Shown: positions 8,310 to 18,500, counted from the first letter of the stretch. The stretch is DNA of 54,087 nucleotides from an uncultured Woeseia sp. (GCA_913031125.1 CAJWFK010000018.1:1-54087); one strand, 5' to 3'. Notes: generated by a model from the letters alone, not told the origin. A program made the numbers and translations.

Positions 8310-9461
8310 TTAGTCCGAAAAGGCCTCATCTATTATTATTACCGGTTTAATGACTTCTCCGCTGTTCATAGCCCTAACGGCCGAATCTAGGCTATCCAGA
8401 CCCTCAAACTTTGTTATCAATTTATCAAATGGAAAGCTACCTGCTTGCCACAGGTCTATAAGTTTCGGGATGAAGTTTTTCGATACTGCGTCACCCTGGA
8501 TTACACCACGTAGGGATTTGCCCGGCAGGAGATCGAGCATTTGGAGACATACTTCTGTACCCGGTACACCCGGTGCGATCATGGCCGTGACACCTAGTGG
8601 TCCGCAACATTCTGTTGCTTGGCGAAGCACACTTGGCACGCCGGAGGTATCGATTGCATAGTGATACCCACTAGCCTTACCAAAAGATTTGACCGCCTCA
8701 ACGAGGGCGCTATCGTCTGCATAATCAGTCGCTCTGATTGCATGAGTCGCCCCGAGTTCTCGGGCAACCTCCAATCGCTTTGGATTAATATCAATTGCAG
8801 TAATTGTGGCCGCCCCAGCACTCTTTGCAGCCATTATCGCTGATAGACCCACACACCCACAGCCAAAAACCGCAAGGCTGGATTTCTTTTTAACCTGCAG
8901 GGTATTGAATACCGTTCCAGCTCCTGTTTGTACGCCACAACCTAAGGGCGCTAACAATGTTAAAGGTAGTGACTTATCTACCTTAATAGTATTAGTCATA
9001 TGGCTAAGTGCATAGGTTGCGAAAGACGATTGTTGAAAGAAAGACCCGAATATATCGGGAGTATCGCTCTGTGCCCGTCGGTGTGTTTTTATTCCGTCGG
9101 GACGGGTACCGGAAAAATTTAAGTCACCGTGCTCGTCGCAGTAAGATGGTTTACCTTCACGGCATTGTACGCAGTTGCCACAGTAATCGTAGCTTAGGAT
9201 CACGTGATCGCCGAGTGCAAATCCCGTTACCGCATCGCCGAGCGCATCAACAATGCCGGTAGCTTCATGACCAAGAACGATGGGAAAACTACAAAGACCT
9301 TTGTTCTTTGTAATGATGTCAGTATGACAAATGCTGGTAGACACTATCCTGACCCGGATTTCGCTAGATCTTGGTTCAGCTAACAACAGCTGTTCCGTCA
9401 CAAACGGATCATCGCTTGTATTGGCGACCGCGGCGTGAATTACTATTTCATCTTTAGGCAT
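8310..9461 (-). CDS. zinc-dependent alcohol dehydrogenase (aryl-alcohol dehydrogenase type)
   Basis: A medium-chain dehydrogenase of 383 residues that oxidises a primary alcohol to an aldehyde with NAD(P). Catalytic zinc ligands are C45 (SICHTD) and H65/E66 (GHEATG); the structural zinc lobe is intact with C94, C97, C100 and C108. The Rossmann stretch is VFGCGCVGLSA. The extra loop and N-terminal AAVAN pattern are like benzyl-alcohol dehydrogenases. It is the first gene of the ADH-ALDH-TS-fold operon, so the operon probably performs a two-step alcohol to acid oxidation. The leader carries a hairpin with a T-run on the coding strand, which may regulate the operon. Confidence 0.88.
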   Translation of the reverse strand: MPKDEIVIHAAVANTSDDPFVTEQLLLAEPRSSEIRVRIVSTSICHTDIITKNKGLCSFPIVLGHEATGIVDALGDAVTGFALGDHVILSYDYCGNCVQCREGKPSYCDEHGDLNFSGTRPDGIKTHRRAQSDTPDIFGSFFQQSSFATYALSHMTNTIKVDKSLPLTLLAPLGCGVQTGAGTVFNTLQVKKKSSLAVFGCGCVGLSAIMAAKSAGAATITAIDINPKRLEVARELGATHAIRATDYADDSALVEAVKSFGKASGYHYAIDTSGVPSVLRQATECCGPLGVTAMIAPGVPGTEVCLQMLDLLPGKSLRGVIQGDAVSKNFIPKLIDLWQAGSFPFDKLITKFEGLDSLDSAVRAMNSGEVIKPVIIIDEAFSD

Positions 9462-9541
9462 GTTGTTTACTTGCTTCTAGTCTTCGCTAATTAATTGGTA
9501 AGAGAAAGATTAAAAAATTTTGTTGTGCACAGTGCTTTTAC

Positions 9542-9554
9542 TTAACAGTGTTAA
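9542..9554. promoter_or_regulatory. 13-bp palindrome in divergent intergenic region
   Basis: TTAACA and TGTTAA form a perfect 6-1-6 inverted repeat around 9548, next to the hairpin at 9562-9585. The 296-bp region 9462-9757 separates the divergent alcohol dehydrogenase and MFS operons, so a shared operator is plausible. Short AT-rich palindromes also arise by chance. Confidence 0.25.
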
Positions 9555-9585
9555 AAAAAGACCGTTACGGGGTCAATAGTAACGG
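9553..9585 (-). terminator. hairpin plus T-run in the leader of the alcohol dehydrogenase operon
   Basis: On the minus strand a perfect 7-bp stem (CCGTTAC at 9579-9585 read backwards, paired with 9562-9568) with a 10-nt loop is followed after two bases by seven Ts (9559-9553). That is the form of an intrinsic terminator, though the stem is only moderately GC-rich. It points toward the alcohol dehydrogenase, whose start lies 92 bp further on, with no minus-strand gene before it. It may therefore act as a leader attenuator, or simply be an operator-like inverted repeat. Confidence 0.35.
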
Positions 9586-9757
9586 ATGGTTAAGGAATAA
9601 TATGGTTTGTAAATTAGAGTATGCTTGATAATGGTTTCCAGCGTAACTACTTACCTTAAGCAGCTAAATCGGGTTACATAAAAACGTGTATACGAAGATA
9701 GAAATTTTAAGCGGTCTATGATTTACCTTTTTAAGTACAGGATATTTTAGATCGGTA

Positions 9758-10957
9758 ATGCCGGATATTTTCAACAATAAGAATCGAATTACGTTTGGCT
9801 GTTTTCTGGCCTATTTTGTGATGTCGGCGTTTATATCCCCACTTGGACTGGTTAGTGGTCCGATCGCTACGGATTTCCAGATTTCAATTACAGTTGCTAC
9901 TGCTGCATTTACTTACCTGACTACCGGTGTCCTGGCAGGGACGCTACTCGCAATGTTTATTTTTGATGTTGTTCGGCTCAAAACTGTTGTCATTGCCGGT
10001 GTAGTGGTTATCTGCTGCTCTGTTACCGCTATTTATACCGTCCAACATTATGTGGTTTTGACGACCAGTCTTGCTTTGATTGGTGCGAGCTGTGGCCTCG
10101 AGTTGTCTGCCGCAGCTGTCTTGATTGCTAAGCTTTTCGATGAACGGTTGCGTGCCGCTATGCTATTGCTCACGGATTCGTTTTATGCCGCGGCCGGTGT
10201 TCTTAGTACCTCAATAGCAGGAGTAATGCTGGCAAAACAATTTCATTGGTCCAGTGCTTATTTGCTGGGTTTTATCGTTGCGATAGGGATTGCGGTGATT
10301 GCAGTAACGGCGCGTTATCCGTCCACACAGAAAATCCAACCAGATAACCAAACGGATCGCGGGGTATTGGGCTGGCCGACCAGCGTGCATTTGGTTGGGT
10401 TTGCACTTTTGTTTTATTTAATAGGGTTCGTGAGCATATATTCCTGGGTGCCGAACTATGCACAGATTCATCTAGGTTTGAGCGTGGAGGCATCCAGCGA
10501 AATTGTTAGCCGACTGTTCCTAGGCATGTTTATAGGCCAACTCATTATGTTTTTCTTAGTTTTAAAACTTCCTTTGCGTCCCCTTATTCTTGCTTATGCC
10601 GCACTCGCGACTCTTATGACGGTGATGTTGTGGACCGCGGATACCGGTAGGCAGCTGCAAATTGGAATGCTAATTCTTGGCCTTGCTACTGGCGGATTAT
10701 TTAAGACAATTATTTCTTATGGCACCACATTGGTTAAAGATCCGAGTCCCAAAATGGTTAGTTACCTGATTTTTCATACCGGTGTTGGCACTGCAATAAC
10801 GCCCTTTGTTAGTGCACTGATTGTCGAGCAATTCAGCATCGCAGCTGCATTGCAATGGGCCACGCTCTGCTACTTGATTATGGTGGCATTGGTTGTTGTT
10901 GCACAGCAGTTAGGGGGACGTCGTGAAAGTTTAGGCTCAGGGGGTATGAGTGGGTAA
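9758..10957 (+). CDS. MFS transporter
   Basis: A major facilitator superfamily permease of 399 residues with about twelve hydrophobic segments, the first starting around residue 14 and the second half around residue 213 after a charged central loop (TRYPSTQKIQPDNQTDRG). It sits in the inner membrane and probably moves a small organic molecule. I see no family signature that fixes the substrate. Its end overlaps the start of the downstream P450 by 8 bp, so the two are translationally coupled. It likely imports the P450 substrate or exports its product. The ribosome site before the ATG at 9758 is weak. Confidence 0.8.
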   Translation: MPDIFNNKNRITFGCFLAYFVMSAFISPLGLVSGPIATDFQISITVATAAFTYLTTGVLAGTLLAMFIFDVVRLKTVVIAGVVVICCSVTAIYTVQHYVVLTTSLALIGASCGLELSAAAVLIAKLFDERLRAAMLLLTDSFYAAAGVLSTSIAGVMLAKQFHWSSAYLLGFIVAIGIAVIAVTARYPSTQKIQPDNQTDRGVLGWPTSVHLVGFALLFYLIGFVSIYSWVPNYAQIHLGLSVEASSEIVSRLFLGMFIGQLIMFFLVLKLPLRPLILAYAALATLMTVMLWTADTGRQLQIGMLILGLATGGLFKTIISYGTTLVKDPSPKMVSYLIFHTGVGTAITPFVSALIVEQFSIAAALQWATLCYLIMVALVVVAQQLGGRRESLGSGGMSG

Positions 10958-12155
10958 AGGAGATAGGAAGAAAGCAAAGTTGGAGGTGGACTTTGACCAC
11001 AATTCAGCGAAATTTGCGGCCGACCCGTGGAGCAAATATTCGGAGCTCCATGAAAAATGTCCGGTTGCCTATACAAAAGCTCATGGTGGATTTTGGGTAT
11101 TATCTAAATATGCAGATGTGGCTCGTGTGGCACGGGATGACATAACCTTTTCATCGGTGCCGACTGTCGTGATACCTGATAATGGTGTTTATAATCTAAT
11201 CCCCTTGCAATCTGACCCTCCGGATGTACAGCGATACCGGGCCGCTTTACTGCCGTTTTTCAGGCCGAAGGCGATAAAAGCGCTTACGCCGAAAATTCGT
11301 GCGTTCACTGTTCAGTGTATTAACAACTTTATTGGTCGCGGTCAGTGCGATCTGGTCACAGAGCTGGCAAATCCGGTGCCATCAATGACTGCGCTGGAAT
11401 TTATTGGACTGGATCCTGCCAATTGGCATGATTTTGCCGGCCCTTTACACCAGATGTCTTATTCGGCAGATGGAAGCAAGGCGAGAGAAAAGGCACTTGA
11501 AGACCTAACCAATTTAGATGAAGTTATAACGTCGACTATCAGAAAGCGTCGCAGACACCCTAAAAATGACGCAATTACGTCACTTGTAAACTATAAAGCT
11601 GGCGGGGCTGTGTTTTCTGATGATGAATTGCATGGGTTAGTTAAAATGCTTTTGTTCGCGGGGCTTGATACGACGATGGCGGCTGTAAGTAATGCATTAC
11701 TTTATTTGAGTGAGCACCTCGATGATCGTCAGCGGCTCATCGATGAGCCCAAACTCATCCCGACAGCTGTCGAGGAGCTGTTGCGCTATGAAGCACCGGT
11801 GCATGCCTTTGCCAGAAATGTCACAGCTGACACAGAGATTGGTGGTAAATGCATACGGAAAGGTGAGAAAGTTTATATGTCATGGGCGGCGGCTAATAGA
11901 GACCCAGATCAGTTTGATAGTCCAGATGCCGTCAAGTTTAATCGAAAGCCTAATCCTCATCTAACTTTTGGGATCGGGGCGCATCATTGTCTTGGCGCAT
12001 TGTTAGCACGAGTTGAAATGCGGATAATGTTGGAAGAAGTGCTTCAACGCATTCCTGATTTCAAGATCGACACGGAACGTGTCAGGCATCCTCAGACCGT
12101 GACAATCATCTGGGGCAGGACATCCTTACCAGCGACTTTTACGCCATCTCGTTAG
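10950..12155 (+). CDS. cytochrome P450
   Basis: A second soluble P450 of 401 residues, typical length. Motifs are the I-helix AGLDTT (237-242), the ExxR pair E276/R279 in EELLRYEAP, and the heme loop FGIGAHHCLGA (340-350) with C347 as iron ligand. The GTG start at 10950 overlaps the MFS stop by 8 bp; the first 12 residues are lysine-rich and a slightly later start cannot be excluded. No ferredoxin or ferredoxin reductase is adjacent, although a 7Fe ferredoxin is encoded at 26.4 kb. It is not a close copy of the P450 at 0.5-1.8 kb, as the I-helix and heme loops differ. Confidence 0.92.
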   Translation: MGKGDRKKAKLEVDFDHNSAKFAADPWSKYSELHEKCPVAYTKAHGGFWVLSKYADVARVARDDITFSSVPTVVIPDNGVYNLIPLQSDPPDVQRYRAALLPFFRPKAIKALTPKIRAFTVQCINNFIGRGQCDLVTELANPVPSMTALEFIGLDPANWHDFAGPLHQMSYSADGSKAREKALEDLTNLDEVITSTIRKRRRHPKNDAITSLVNYKAGGAVFSDDELHGLVKMLLFAGLDTTMAAVSNALLYLSEHLDDRQRLIDEPKLIPTAVEELLRYEAPVHAFARNVTADTEIGGKCIRKGEKVYMSWAAANRDPDQFDSPDAVKFNRKPNPHLTFGIGAHHCLGALLARVEMRIMLEEVLQRIPDFKIDTERVRHPQTVTIIWGRTSLPATFTPSR

Positions 12156-12164
12156 GCGAGATTA

Positions 12165-12851
12165 ATGGGTTATACGACGTTTCTACTGGATTTAGACCAT
12201 ACTCTTTTAGATTCTGATAGGTCGGAATCTTTAGCCTTTGACTACACCATGCGGTCTGCCGGTATTAATGACCCAGATACTTATGTGGATGTTTATCGAA
12301 AAATTAATCTGGAGTTGTGGGCAAGAGTTGAACAGGGAGAGCTTAGGCCACAGGAGGTCCGGACACTCAGGTTTGAACGTCTGGTGGAGCAGAAGAAAAT
12401 CAAGGCTGATCCGTTGCAAATGGCGGAAGATTTCGTCGAAGGGCTTGGATCCAATGGCAGCTTATATCCTGGTGCACGTGATGTGCTCGACCAGTTATCC
12501 GAAACGGCTAGATTAGCGCTCGTGACAAATGGACTGAGTGAGGTGCAGCGGGCACGCATTAAGCGGCTTGATATTGAGCAGTATTTTGATTCGATAATAA
12601 TTTCTGCAGAAATTGGGGCGGCTAAGCCCGGTACTAAGATATTTGATATCGTTTTTTCAGAATTAGGCTCTCCTCCCCGGAATGAAGTGTTAATGGTCGG
12701 GGACAGCTTGTCATCGGATATCAGGGGCGGACAAAAATATGGGATTGCAACGTGCTGGTATAACCCTAAAAGACGACAGCTTGATATCGATCTTGAGCCT
12801 AAATATGAAATTAGCGATCTTTATGAATTACTGAAATTTGTCGGCCTCTGA
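12165..12851 (+). CDS. yjjG: HAD-family nucleotidase, YjjG-like
   Basis: A haloacid-dehalogenase-superfamily phosphatase of 228 residues that matches the YjjG group along its length. Motif I is LLDLDHTLLD with nucleophile D9 and acid D11; motif II is VTNG; the Lys motif is AAKPGTKIF; motif III is MVGDSLSSDI. The cap has the YjjG-like NLELWARVEQGELRPQEVRTLR stretch in two blocks (residues 48-70). YjjG dephosphorylates non-canonical pyrimidine nucleoside monophosphates as a pool-cleaning enzyme, which fits the pyrimidine theme of the window. It is 9 bp behind the P450 and shares its transcript. Its 3' end overlaps the convergent dioxygenase gene by 24 bp. Confidence 0.75.
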   Translation: MGYTTFLLDLDHTLLDSDRSESLAFDYTMRSAGINDPDTYVDVYRKINLELWARVEQGELRPQEVRTLRFERLVEQKKIKADPLQMAEDFVEGLGSNGSLYPGARDVLDQLSETARLALVTNGLSEVQRARIKRLDIEQYFDSIIISAEIGAAKPGTKIFDIVFSELGSPPRNEVLMVGDSLSSDIRGGQKYGIATCWYNPKRRQLDIDLEPKYEISDLYELLKFVGL

Positions 12852-13718
12852 AGCACCAAAACCAGTTTTTGGGCCAAGTATTTTGGGAGGTGGTGGCAGT
12901 TTTTCGCTACTGCGGGGCCAGGCGACTGGGTGTCCGGGACCTTTTACTAGTTCTCCCGGAATTATATTATCGCGGTCAAGAGAAAAATACCTGTCCACTC
13001 TCGCCCCTATCGAGCGTCTCAAGCCGTCAGCCATATACGCCGTTGTAAACACGCGGCGGGTGTGTGCCGTTTCGTTGGCATCTGCCAAATGTACCGTGCA
13101 AGCGTGGTGAAAAATTACACAGCCCTTCTTCGCCTGAACAGGAATCACAGGCAAATCCTTAATTTTTGGATGGCTCAAAATGTCATACATCTCGTCATCG
13201 TGTAGCTCGCCGATATCTGCAAACTCCGTTACCCCAGATCGGTGGGAGCCTTGCACATAACTCATAACTCCACCCCCAGGCCCGACATCGGCAAAAGGAA
13301 TCCATGCTGAGATGAGGTCATCTTTGTCTACCGGCCAGAACGGAAAGTCCAGATGAGCGTCGGTCTTGCGACCGCCCGATTCTTTATAAAGGGCCTGGTC
13401 ATGCCAGAGCCTGACACAATCGATTTTCAGCAGCGCCGCTGCCGCTGCACAGAGCTTTGGATGGAATGTAAATAAAGCAACATCTGGATGGTCTTCCCAA
13501 AGACGCATGCATTGGGTAAATGTTTGTTCGTAGAGGATTTTATCTGCTAACGGCCGTTCATCGTCTGCTGTGCGATAGGCTACCGCCTGATCTACGTATT
13601 GGCTGTATAGGTCGATTTCCTCATTGCTGAAAAAGTTTTCGACTAAAAGAAAACCGTCCTTTTGGAAGCGATCTATTTGTTCCTGGCTGAGATTCGATTG
13701 TTTGATAGCTGTGGTCAT
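12828..13718 (-). CDS. phytanoyl-CoA dioxygenase family (PhyH) oxygenase
   Basis: An Fe(II)/2-oxoglutarate-dependent hydroxylase of 296 residues. The iron triad is visible as H122-x-D124 (DAHLDFPFW) and a distal His, most likely H210 in ACTVHLADAN, with R222 placed to bind 2-oxoglutarate. The N-terminal helix QEQIDRFQKDGFLLVENFF is typical of PhyH proteins. The family hydroxylates varied small molecules, so no substrate is claimed. It stands 42 bp downstream of the sulfatase gene on the same strand and may be co-transcribed with it. The gene end lies within the last 24 bp of the opposing YjjG-like gene. Confidence 0.87.
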   Translation of the reverse strand: MTTAIKQSNLSQEQIDRFQKDGFLLVENFFSNEEIDLYSQYVDQAVAYRTADDERPLADKILYEQTFTQCMRLWEDHPDVALFTFHPKLCAAAAALLKIDCVRLWHDQALYKESGGRKTDAHLDFPFWPVDKDDLISAWIPFADVGPGGGVMSYVQGSHRSGVTEFADIGELHDDEMYDILSHPKIKDLPVIPVQAKKGCVIFHHACTVHLADANETAHTRRVFTTAYMADGLRRSIGARVDRYFSLDRDNIIPGELVKGPGHPVAWPRSSEKLPPPPKILGPKTGFGASEADKFQ

Positions 13719-13760
13719 TTAGATAATCTCAAAAACGTAATAGCAAAATACACTATATCT

Positions 13761-15182
13761 TCATTCATATGTCTGATCTAAGTTTGGGCGAAGCGGATCT
13801 GCTTCAATATCTCGTAGTACTCTAGCTGCCTCAGCTGTAAGCCGTTCTGCTATCTCGGTTTCCGTATTAATGAGATTGAAAAATTCTAGCGGGTCCTCGA
13901 CAAGATTGTAGAGTTCACGAGCCAAGCCGTCCTGATCGAGAAACAATTTCCAATCACCCAGTCGAATCGCATACTCCAGCTCAGATACCGAATTTAGAGC
14001 CCAAAATAAACTACGTTCCGGTAGGCCGTCTCCAACAAATGTGGGTCTAATATCCATGCCATCAATCTTCCTATCTGTCGGAACACTCCCGCCCCCAATC
14101 GCTGCTAAAGTAACAAACCAGTCCATGCCAATGACCGGTGTATCGTTAACCGAACCAGGCTCTACAGTTCCCGGATATCGAATGATGGCCGGAACCCTGA
14201 TCCCGCCCTCATACAGGAAATGTTTGCGCCCTCGGTAACCACCGGTCTCTCCGTAGGCATTAACTTCCCACCAATTTATCCAGCGCGAGGTAACGGGGCC
14301 GTTATCGCTATTGAAGACTATGACAGTTTCGTCATAGAGATCGTTTTCTTTTAACCAGTCAAGCACCCGGCCAATCTGTGCGTCCATATAGGTGATATTG
14401 GCGTAATACTCTCCTGGCCCTCGTGGTATCAGCATCTCTTTTGGAGGCACTCCCACGCCTTTCACGTCTGTCTCACCGTTAGGTATAGGGACAATCTCAC
14501 CCTCGGTGAATAGCGCGTACATCGCATTGTAGTCGGGAGGATTGGCGAAGGAGGTATGAGGCTCAGCCATGCTCAGGTAGAGAAAGAAAGGCTCCGATTG
14601 GTTGTGTTTTTCCAGCCAACTAATAGCTTCGTCCGCGTATAAATCCGCGGTATAGCCGATTTGAGGAGGTAGCGGTGTTTTACCGCGGTATATATTAACC
14701 GGGTTGTGGTTGTGGGGTAGCTGGAACGCATTGTGACCATAGTAATAATCAAATCCTTGTTCGGTTGGCTGTGGTTCTTTGTCACTCCCTAAATCCGAAT
14801 TCAGATGCCATTTTCCGATATGGGCTGTGTCATATCCGGCTGCTTTCAGCACTTCCGCCAGCGTTACTTCGGCGTCTCTAAGGTATACTCCGCTATCTTG
14901 TGGGATCCAGCTTTTGATACCGGTTCGGTAGGGTATTCGGCCGGTTAACAGTCCGGCTCTGGATGGCGAGCAAAGTGCAGAAGGAGAATAATTACTCGTA
15001 TATTTCATCCCTTCGTCCGCAAGAGAATCAATATTCGGTGTTTTAAGGACCGGGTGGCCATAACTGCCCAGGTCTCCATAGCCCAAATCATCAACATAAA
15101 TTAAGAGAATGTTTGGCGGTGCTGTATGGGCAGCACAATGGACCAATAACAGTAATGAACCGAAAATGAAATTTCTAAACAA
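13761..15182 (-). CDS. secreted sulfatase (arylsulfatase family), TTG start
   Basis: A type I sulfatase that hydrolyses sulfate esters. Counting from the TTG at 15239, the metal site is YVDDLGYGD (D50, D51) and the formylglycine signature is CSPSRAGLLTGR with C90. I choose the TTG at 15182 (residue 20 of that reading). It has a GGAGGA ribosome site six bases upstream and gives a clean signal peptide FRNFIFGSLLLLVHCAAHTA. HIGKWHL and SDNGP are further sulfatase motifs. It requires an anaerobic or FGE-type maturase, not seen here. It is divergent from the TonB receptor and probably desulfates a compound taken up by that receptor. Confidence 0.9.
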   Translation of the reverse strand: MFRNFIFGSLLLLVHCAAHTAPPNILLIYVDDLGYGDLGSYGHPVLKTPNIDSLADEGMKYTSNYSPSALCSPSRAGLLTGRIPYRTGIKSWIPQDSGVYLRDAEVTLAEVLKAAGYDTAHIGKWHLNSDLGSDKEPQPTEQGFDYYYGHNAFQLPHNHNPVNIYRGKTPLPPQIGYTADLYADEAISWLEKHNQSEPFFLYLSMAEPHTSFANPPDYNAMYALFTEGEIVPIPNGETDVKGVGVPPKEMLIPRGPGEYYANITYMDAQIGRVLDWLKENDLYDETVIVFNSDNGPVTSRWINWWEVNAYGETGGYRGRKHFLYEGGIRVPAIIRYPGTVEPGSVNDTPVIGMDWFVTLAAIGGGSVPTDRKIDGMDIRPTFVGDGLPERSLFWALNSVSELEYAIRLGDWKLFLDQDGLARELYNLVEDPLEFFNLINTETEIAERLTAEAARVLRDIEADPLRPNLDQTYE

Positions 15183-15575
15183 TATTATTCCTCCGGTATT
15201 CCAATGAATCAGACTATACAAGGGTCGTCTAAACCTCAATTATTACTATCTTAATGCATTATTGACTGCGGAGATTAACCAAAACTATTCAGCGAATTTT
15301 AATAGGGAAAATATTTACAAATTGGCGCGCTTAAATTTTTATTGATCAACCTTTCGAGAAACAGTAGATATATTGATGAAAAAAATACAGATTTTTAGTG
15401 CAGAGATTTTAAAAATCTTCCGGTTAGCTGAAAATATATTGTTTTGTGTTTTTTTGCATTTGTTTCATCGGGGGGAAAAATTGAATCTCGTTAACAGGTG
15501 TTGTAAAAGGGAGATATATAAAAAGAAAAAAAGATATGGGCTGACGCCCACATTTATTAACCTAGGAGATAAAGA
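15183..15575. other. divergent intergenic region, sulfatase and TonB receptor
   Basis: About 390 bp, strongly AT-rich. It should hold the promoters of the minus-strand sulfatase and the plus-strand receptor. An AGGAGA ribosome site precedes the receptor ATG at 15576. A 68-codon frame at 15373-15579 is lysine-rich, low in complexity and lacks a convincing ribosome site, so I do not call it. TTGAAT at 15481 could be a -35 box, but its -10 partner is poor. I see no structured RNA. Confidence 0.5.
15189..15194 (-). promoter_or_regulatory. ribosome binding site fixing the TTG start of the sulfatase
   Basis: GGAGGA on the minus strand lies six bases before the TTG at 15182-15180. No comparable site precedes the TTG at 15239, and the signal peptide begins exactly at 15182. 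Confidence 0.7.
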
Positions 15576-18500
15576 ATGAAAGGGCTCATAACGAGATTGG
15601 GGGCTGGTTTAACGGCATTTACTTTAGTTGCTGTTCTATCCACTCCCACCGTTTTTGTAACTACTGAACTTGTTGCTCAGGAAATCACTTCGTCGATTAG
15701 CGGCACTGTCGTTCAAAGCGACGGGTCAGCAGCGGCAGGTGTTAGTGCAACTTTAACAGACACACGCGATGGGCGTGTTTCACGTACAACTGCAGACGGG
15801 TCTGGCAGCGTCAATTTTCGATCCGTTGGTGCCGGTGGCCCATACACATTGAGAATCAGTGGTGGTGGGTACGAAGACCTGGTGATCACGGAGCTTTATA
15901 CAAGCTTAGCGGGCACGTCGTCTTTTACGGTGACACTGGAAGCGGCAAGTGCAGCGATAGAGGAAATTGTTGTCACAGCATCGCAGATTAATACGATTGT
16001 AACGGCACAAGGGCCAAGTTCTACGTTCTCCTTAGAGACCATTGACAATATGCCTTCATCGCAGAGGAAGATTCGCGACATTATCCGGATGGATCCTCGA
16101 ATAGTTATCGCTTCCACAGGTAAAGGTGAGGGTGGTAACGGAAACGGTATCAGTTGTGCTGGAGGATCAAGTCGGACGAACTCATTTACCATTGATGGTG
16201 TTCGGGCTACTGACGCGTTTGGTCTTAACCTTTCAGGTAATCTCGCTCGTTTCTCTTTCCCAGTTCCGTTTGATGCGGTGGCCGGCGCCGCTGTCGAGTT
16301 TGCACCGATATCGGTCGAATACGGCAACTTTAGTGGGTGTAACATTAACGTAGTAACCAAGTCTGGCGGGAACGAGTTTCACGCTGGCGGGTTTTATCTG
16401 TTCAATGACAATGACATGACCGGCGATGAGATCAACGGTGATCCATATGACCAGGGCACTTTCGAACGAAAGAACTGGGGCGTGGATGTTAGTGGCCCGA
16501 TCATAAAGGACAAGCTTTTCTTTTACGCAGCTTACGAAGAGTTTGACACCGCATCTGTCAATATCGTCGGCCCAGCTGATGATGCGTCCTATCCGCGTAA
16601 TGACACAATTTTTACAACTGCTGAGCTCAATAACATTCGCGATATATTGAGAAATCAATATGGCAGGACTGTTGGTGACATGGTTCGAAATCTGCCAACT
16701 ATGTCTGAACGGCTCCTAGCACGATTCGACTGGAATATTAGTGATCAGCATCGTGCTGAATTGGTTTATGCGACCGTGTCTGAGCAGACGACCATCGGTG
16801 ATGATATTGGCACCGGCAGGGGCGAGTTTGCATTCTCTAATAACTTCTACACACGTGGTACCGATTCTGAGACATACGCTTTCCGTCTGTTTTCAGACTG
16901 GTCCGATACATTCTCTACCGAGTTTCGCTGGTCAACTCAAGAAGTTATTGATAAGCAGAATCCGCTGGGCGGTGGTGAGCAGCAGGATGCTGTGCCAATT
17001 CCTCGCATCGCGATTGGCTGTTGCGGACAGTTTGGTGGTGAATTCTTCGGGCAGCAATTCGTAGATGGGCCCGGTACGTTCCGCTCAGCTAACCGTTTGG
17101 CAACCTGGAAAGACCAGCTAAAAGCCAAGTTCGATTATCAAATGGGAGATCACCTGATCACGGGTGGTTATGAATTAGAGGTTCTCGATGTATTTAACCT
17201 CTTCATCATCAATGCTACGGGCACCGTATTTTTTGACTCTATTGATAGCCTAGCGGCTGGTACAGCCTATGAGATTCGTCAGGGTGTATCGTATACGCAA
17301 AATCCAAGCGATGCGGCTGCTGAGTATGAAAGAAGCATTCACTCGCTGTTCTTACAGGATCAGTGGACCGTCAGCGATAATTTGGAAGTAACTTTCGGAG
17401 TGCGTTACGACTGGTACGCATCAGATGATTTACCGAACCAGAATCCGAATTATATGACCAAATATGCTGGCATGACGAACGAGGTTGGCATGGATGGTTT
17501 GAGTGTTATCCAGCCGAGAATTGGTTTGACCTATAGGATGCCTGAAGAAACATTCGGTGATACACGAATGACGGTTGGCTTCGGCGTATTCTCCGGTAAT
17601 GATCCGACAGTCTGGTTTTCGAATGCTTACCAGAACTTCGGTGGTGCCCTGGGTGTAGGGAGTGCTCAGGCAGCGTGTGACGCTTCCGCACTTAACGTGT
17701 TGGCTGGCGGTAGCTTTTCCGGGATCCCGGCGTGTGTAGCTGATGCCGGAGCAAACCAAGCGCTTAATAATGCAGGTGCAGTGAATGCTACTGACCCGAA
17801 TCTTGATGTTCCAAAGGTAAATCGCTACAGCTTTGGTCTGGACCATATCGTATCGTCTGATAGTTCTTTCCTTGACGGCTGGAACGTTAAGTTCGATATG
17901 ATTTACTCAGATATGATTGATCAAATTGATTTTCTTGATCTGTCCTTACACCAAACGGGCACGGCGCCTGACGGTCGTCCGACCTATTCACAGGTAAATG
18001 CACTGGCTGCCGGCTGTAACGCGACATTCAACGGCCCACGTATGGGATACAGTGGAGTTACTGACGAGTGTTGGGGTGGAAACCAGGATGTGTTCATGAC
18101 CAACAGACCCGGCGATGGAGGGTATACTTTCACCACTTCACTACAGGCCGCCAAGGCATTTGATCTGGGTGAGTGGGATGTCAACGTGGTAGCTGGATAT
18201 TCTTACAACGAGTCCCACATCGGCAATCCCGGAGTGTCGTTTACAGCCGCTGAGAACTTCCGTGCCGTTGCGACAGATGATGTTGGTCTAGTGCCGATTG
18301 GTAGATCTCTAAGAAACAAACCGCATAACCTTGTGCTGAGTGCGCAGTTCTCAAGAGCAATCTTCGGAGATTTAAATACCTCGATAGGGGTGTTCTTGAA
18401 TCGCCAGGCTGGCAGGGATATCAGTGCCGTGTTTATGGGTGGTCCATACGCTGGTGCCATTGGTGATACTGGAGGTCGGGCTCGTAACCTACTATACGTT

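Noticed and set aside
15373..15579. 68-codon plus-strand frame before the TonB receptor
   Set aside because: Lys/Phe-rich low-complexity translation from AT-rich DNA, no ribosome site, and it runs into the receptor start.
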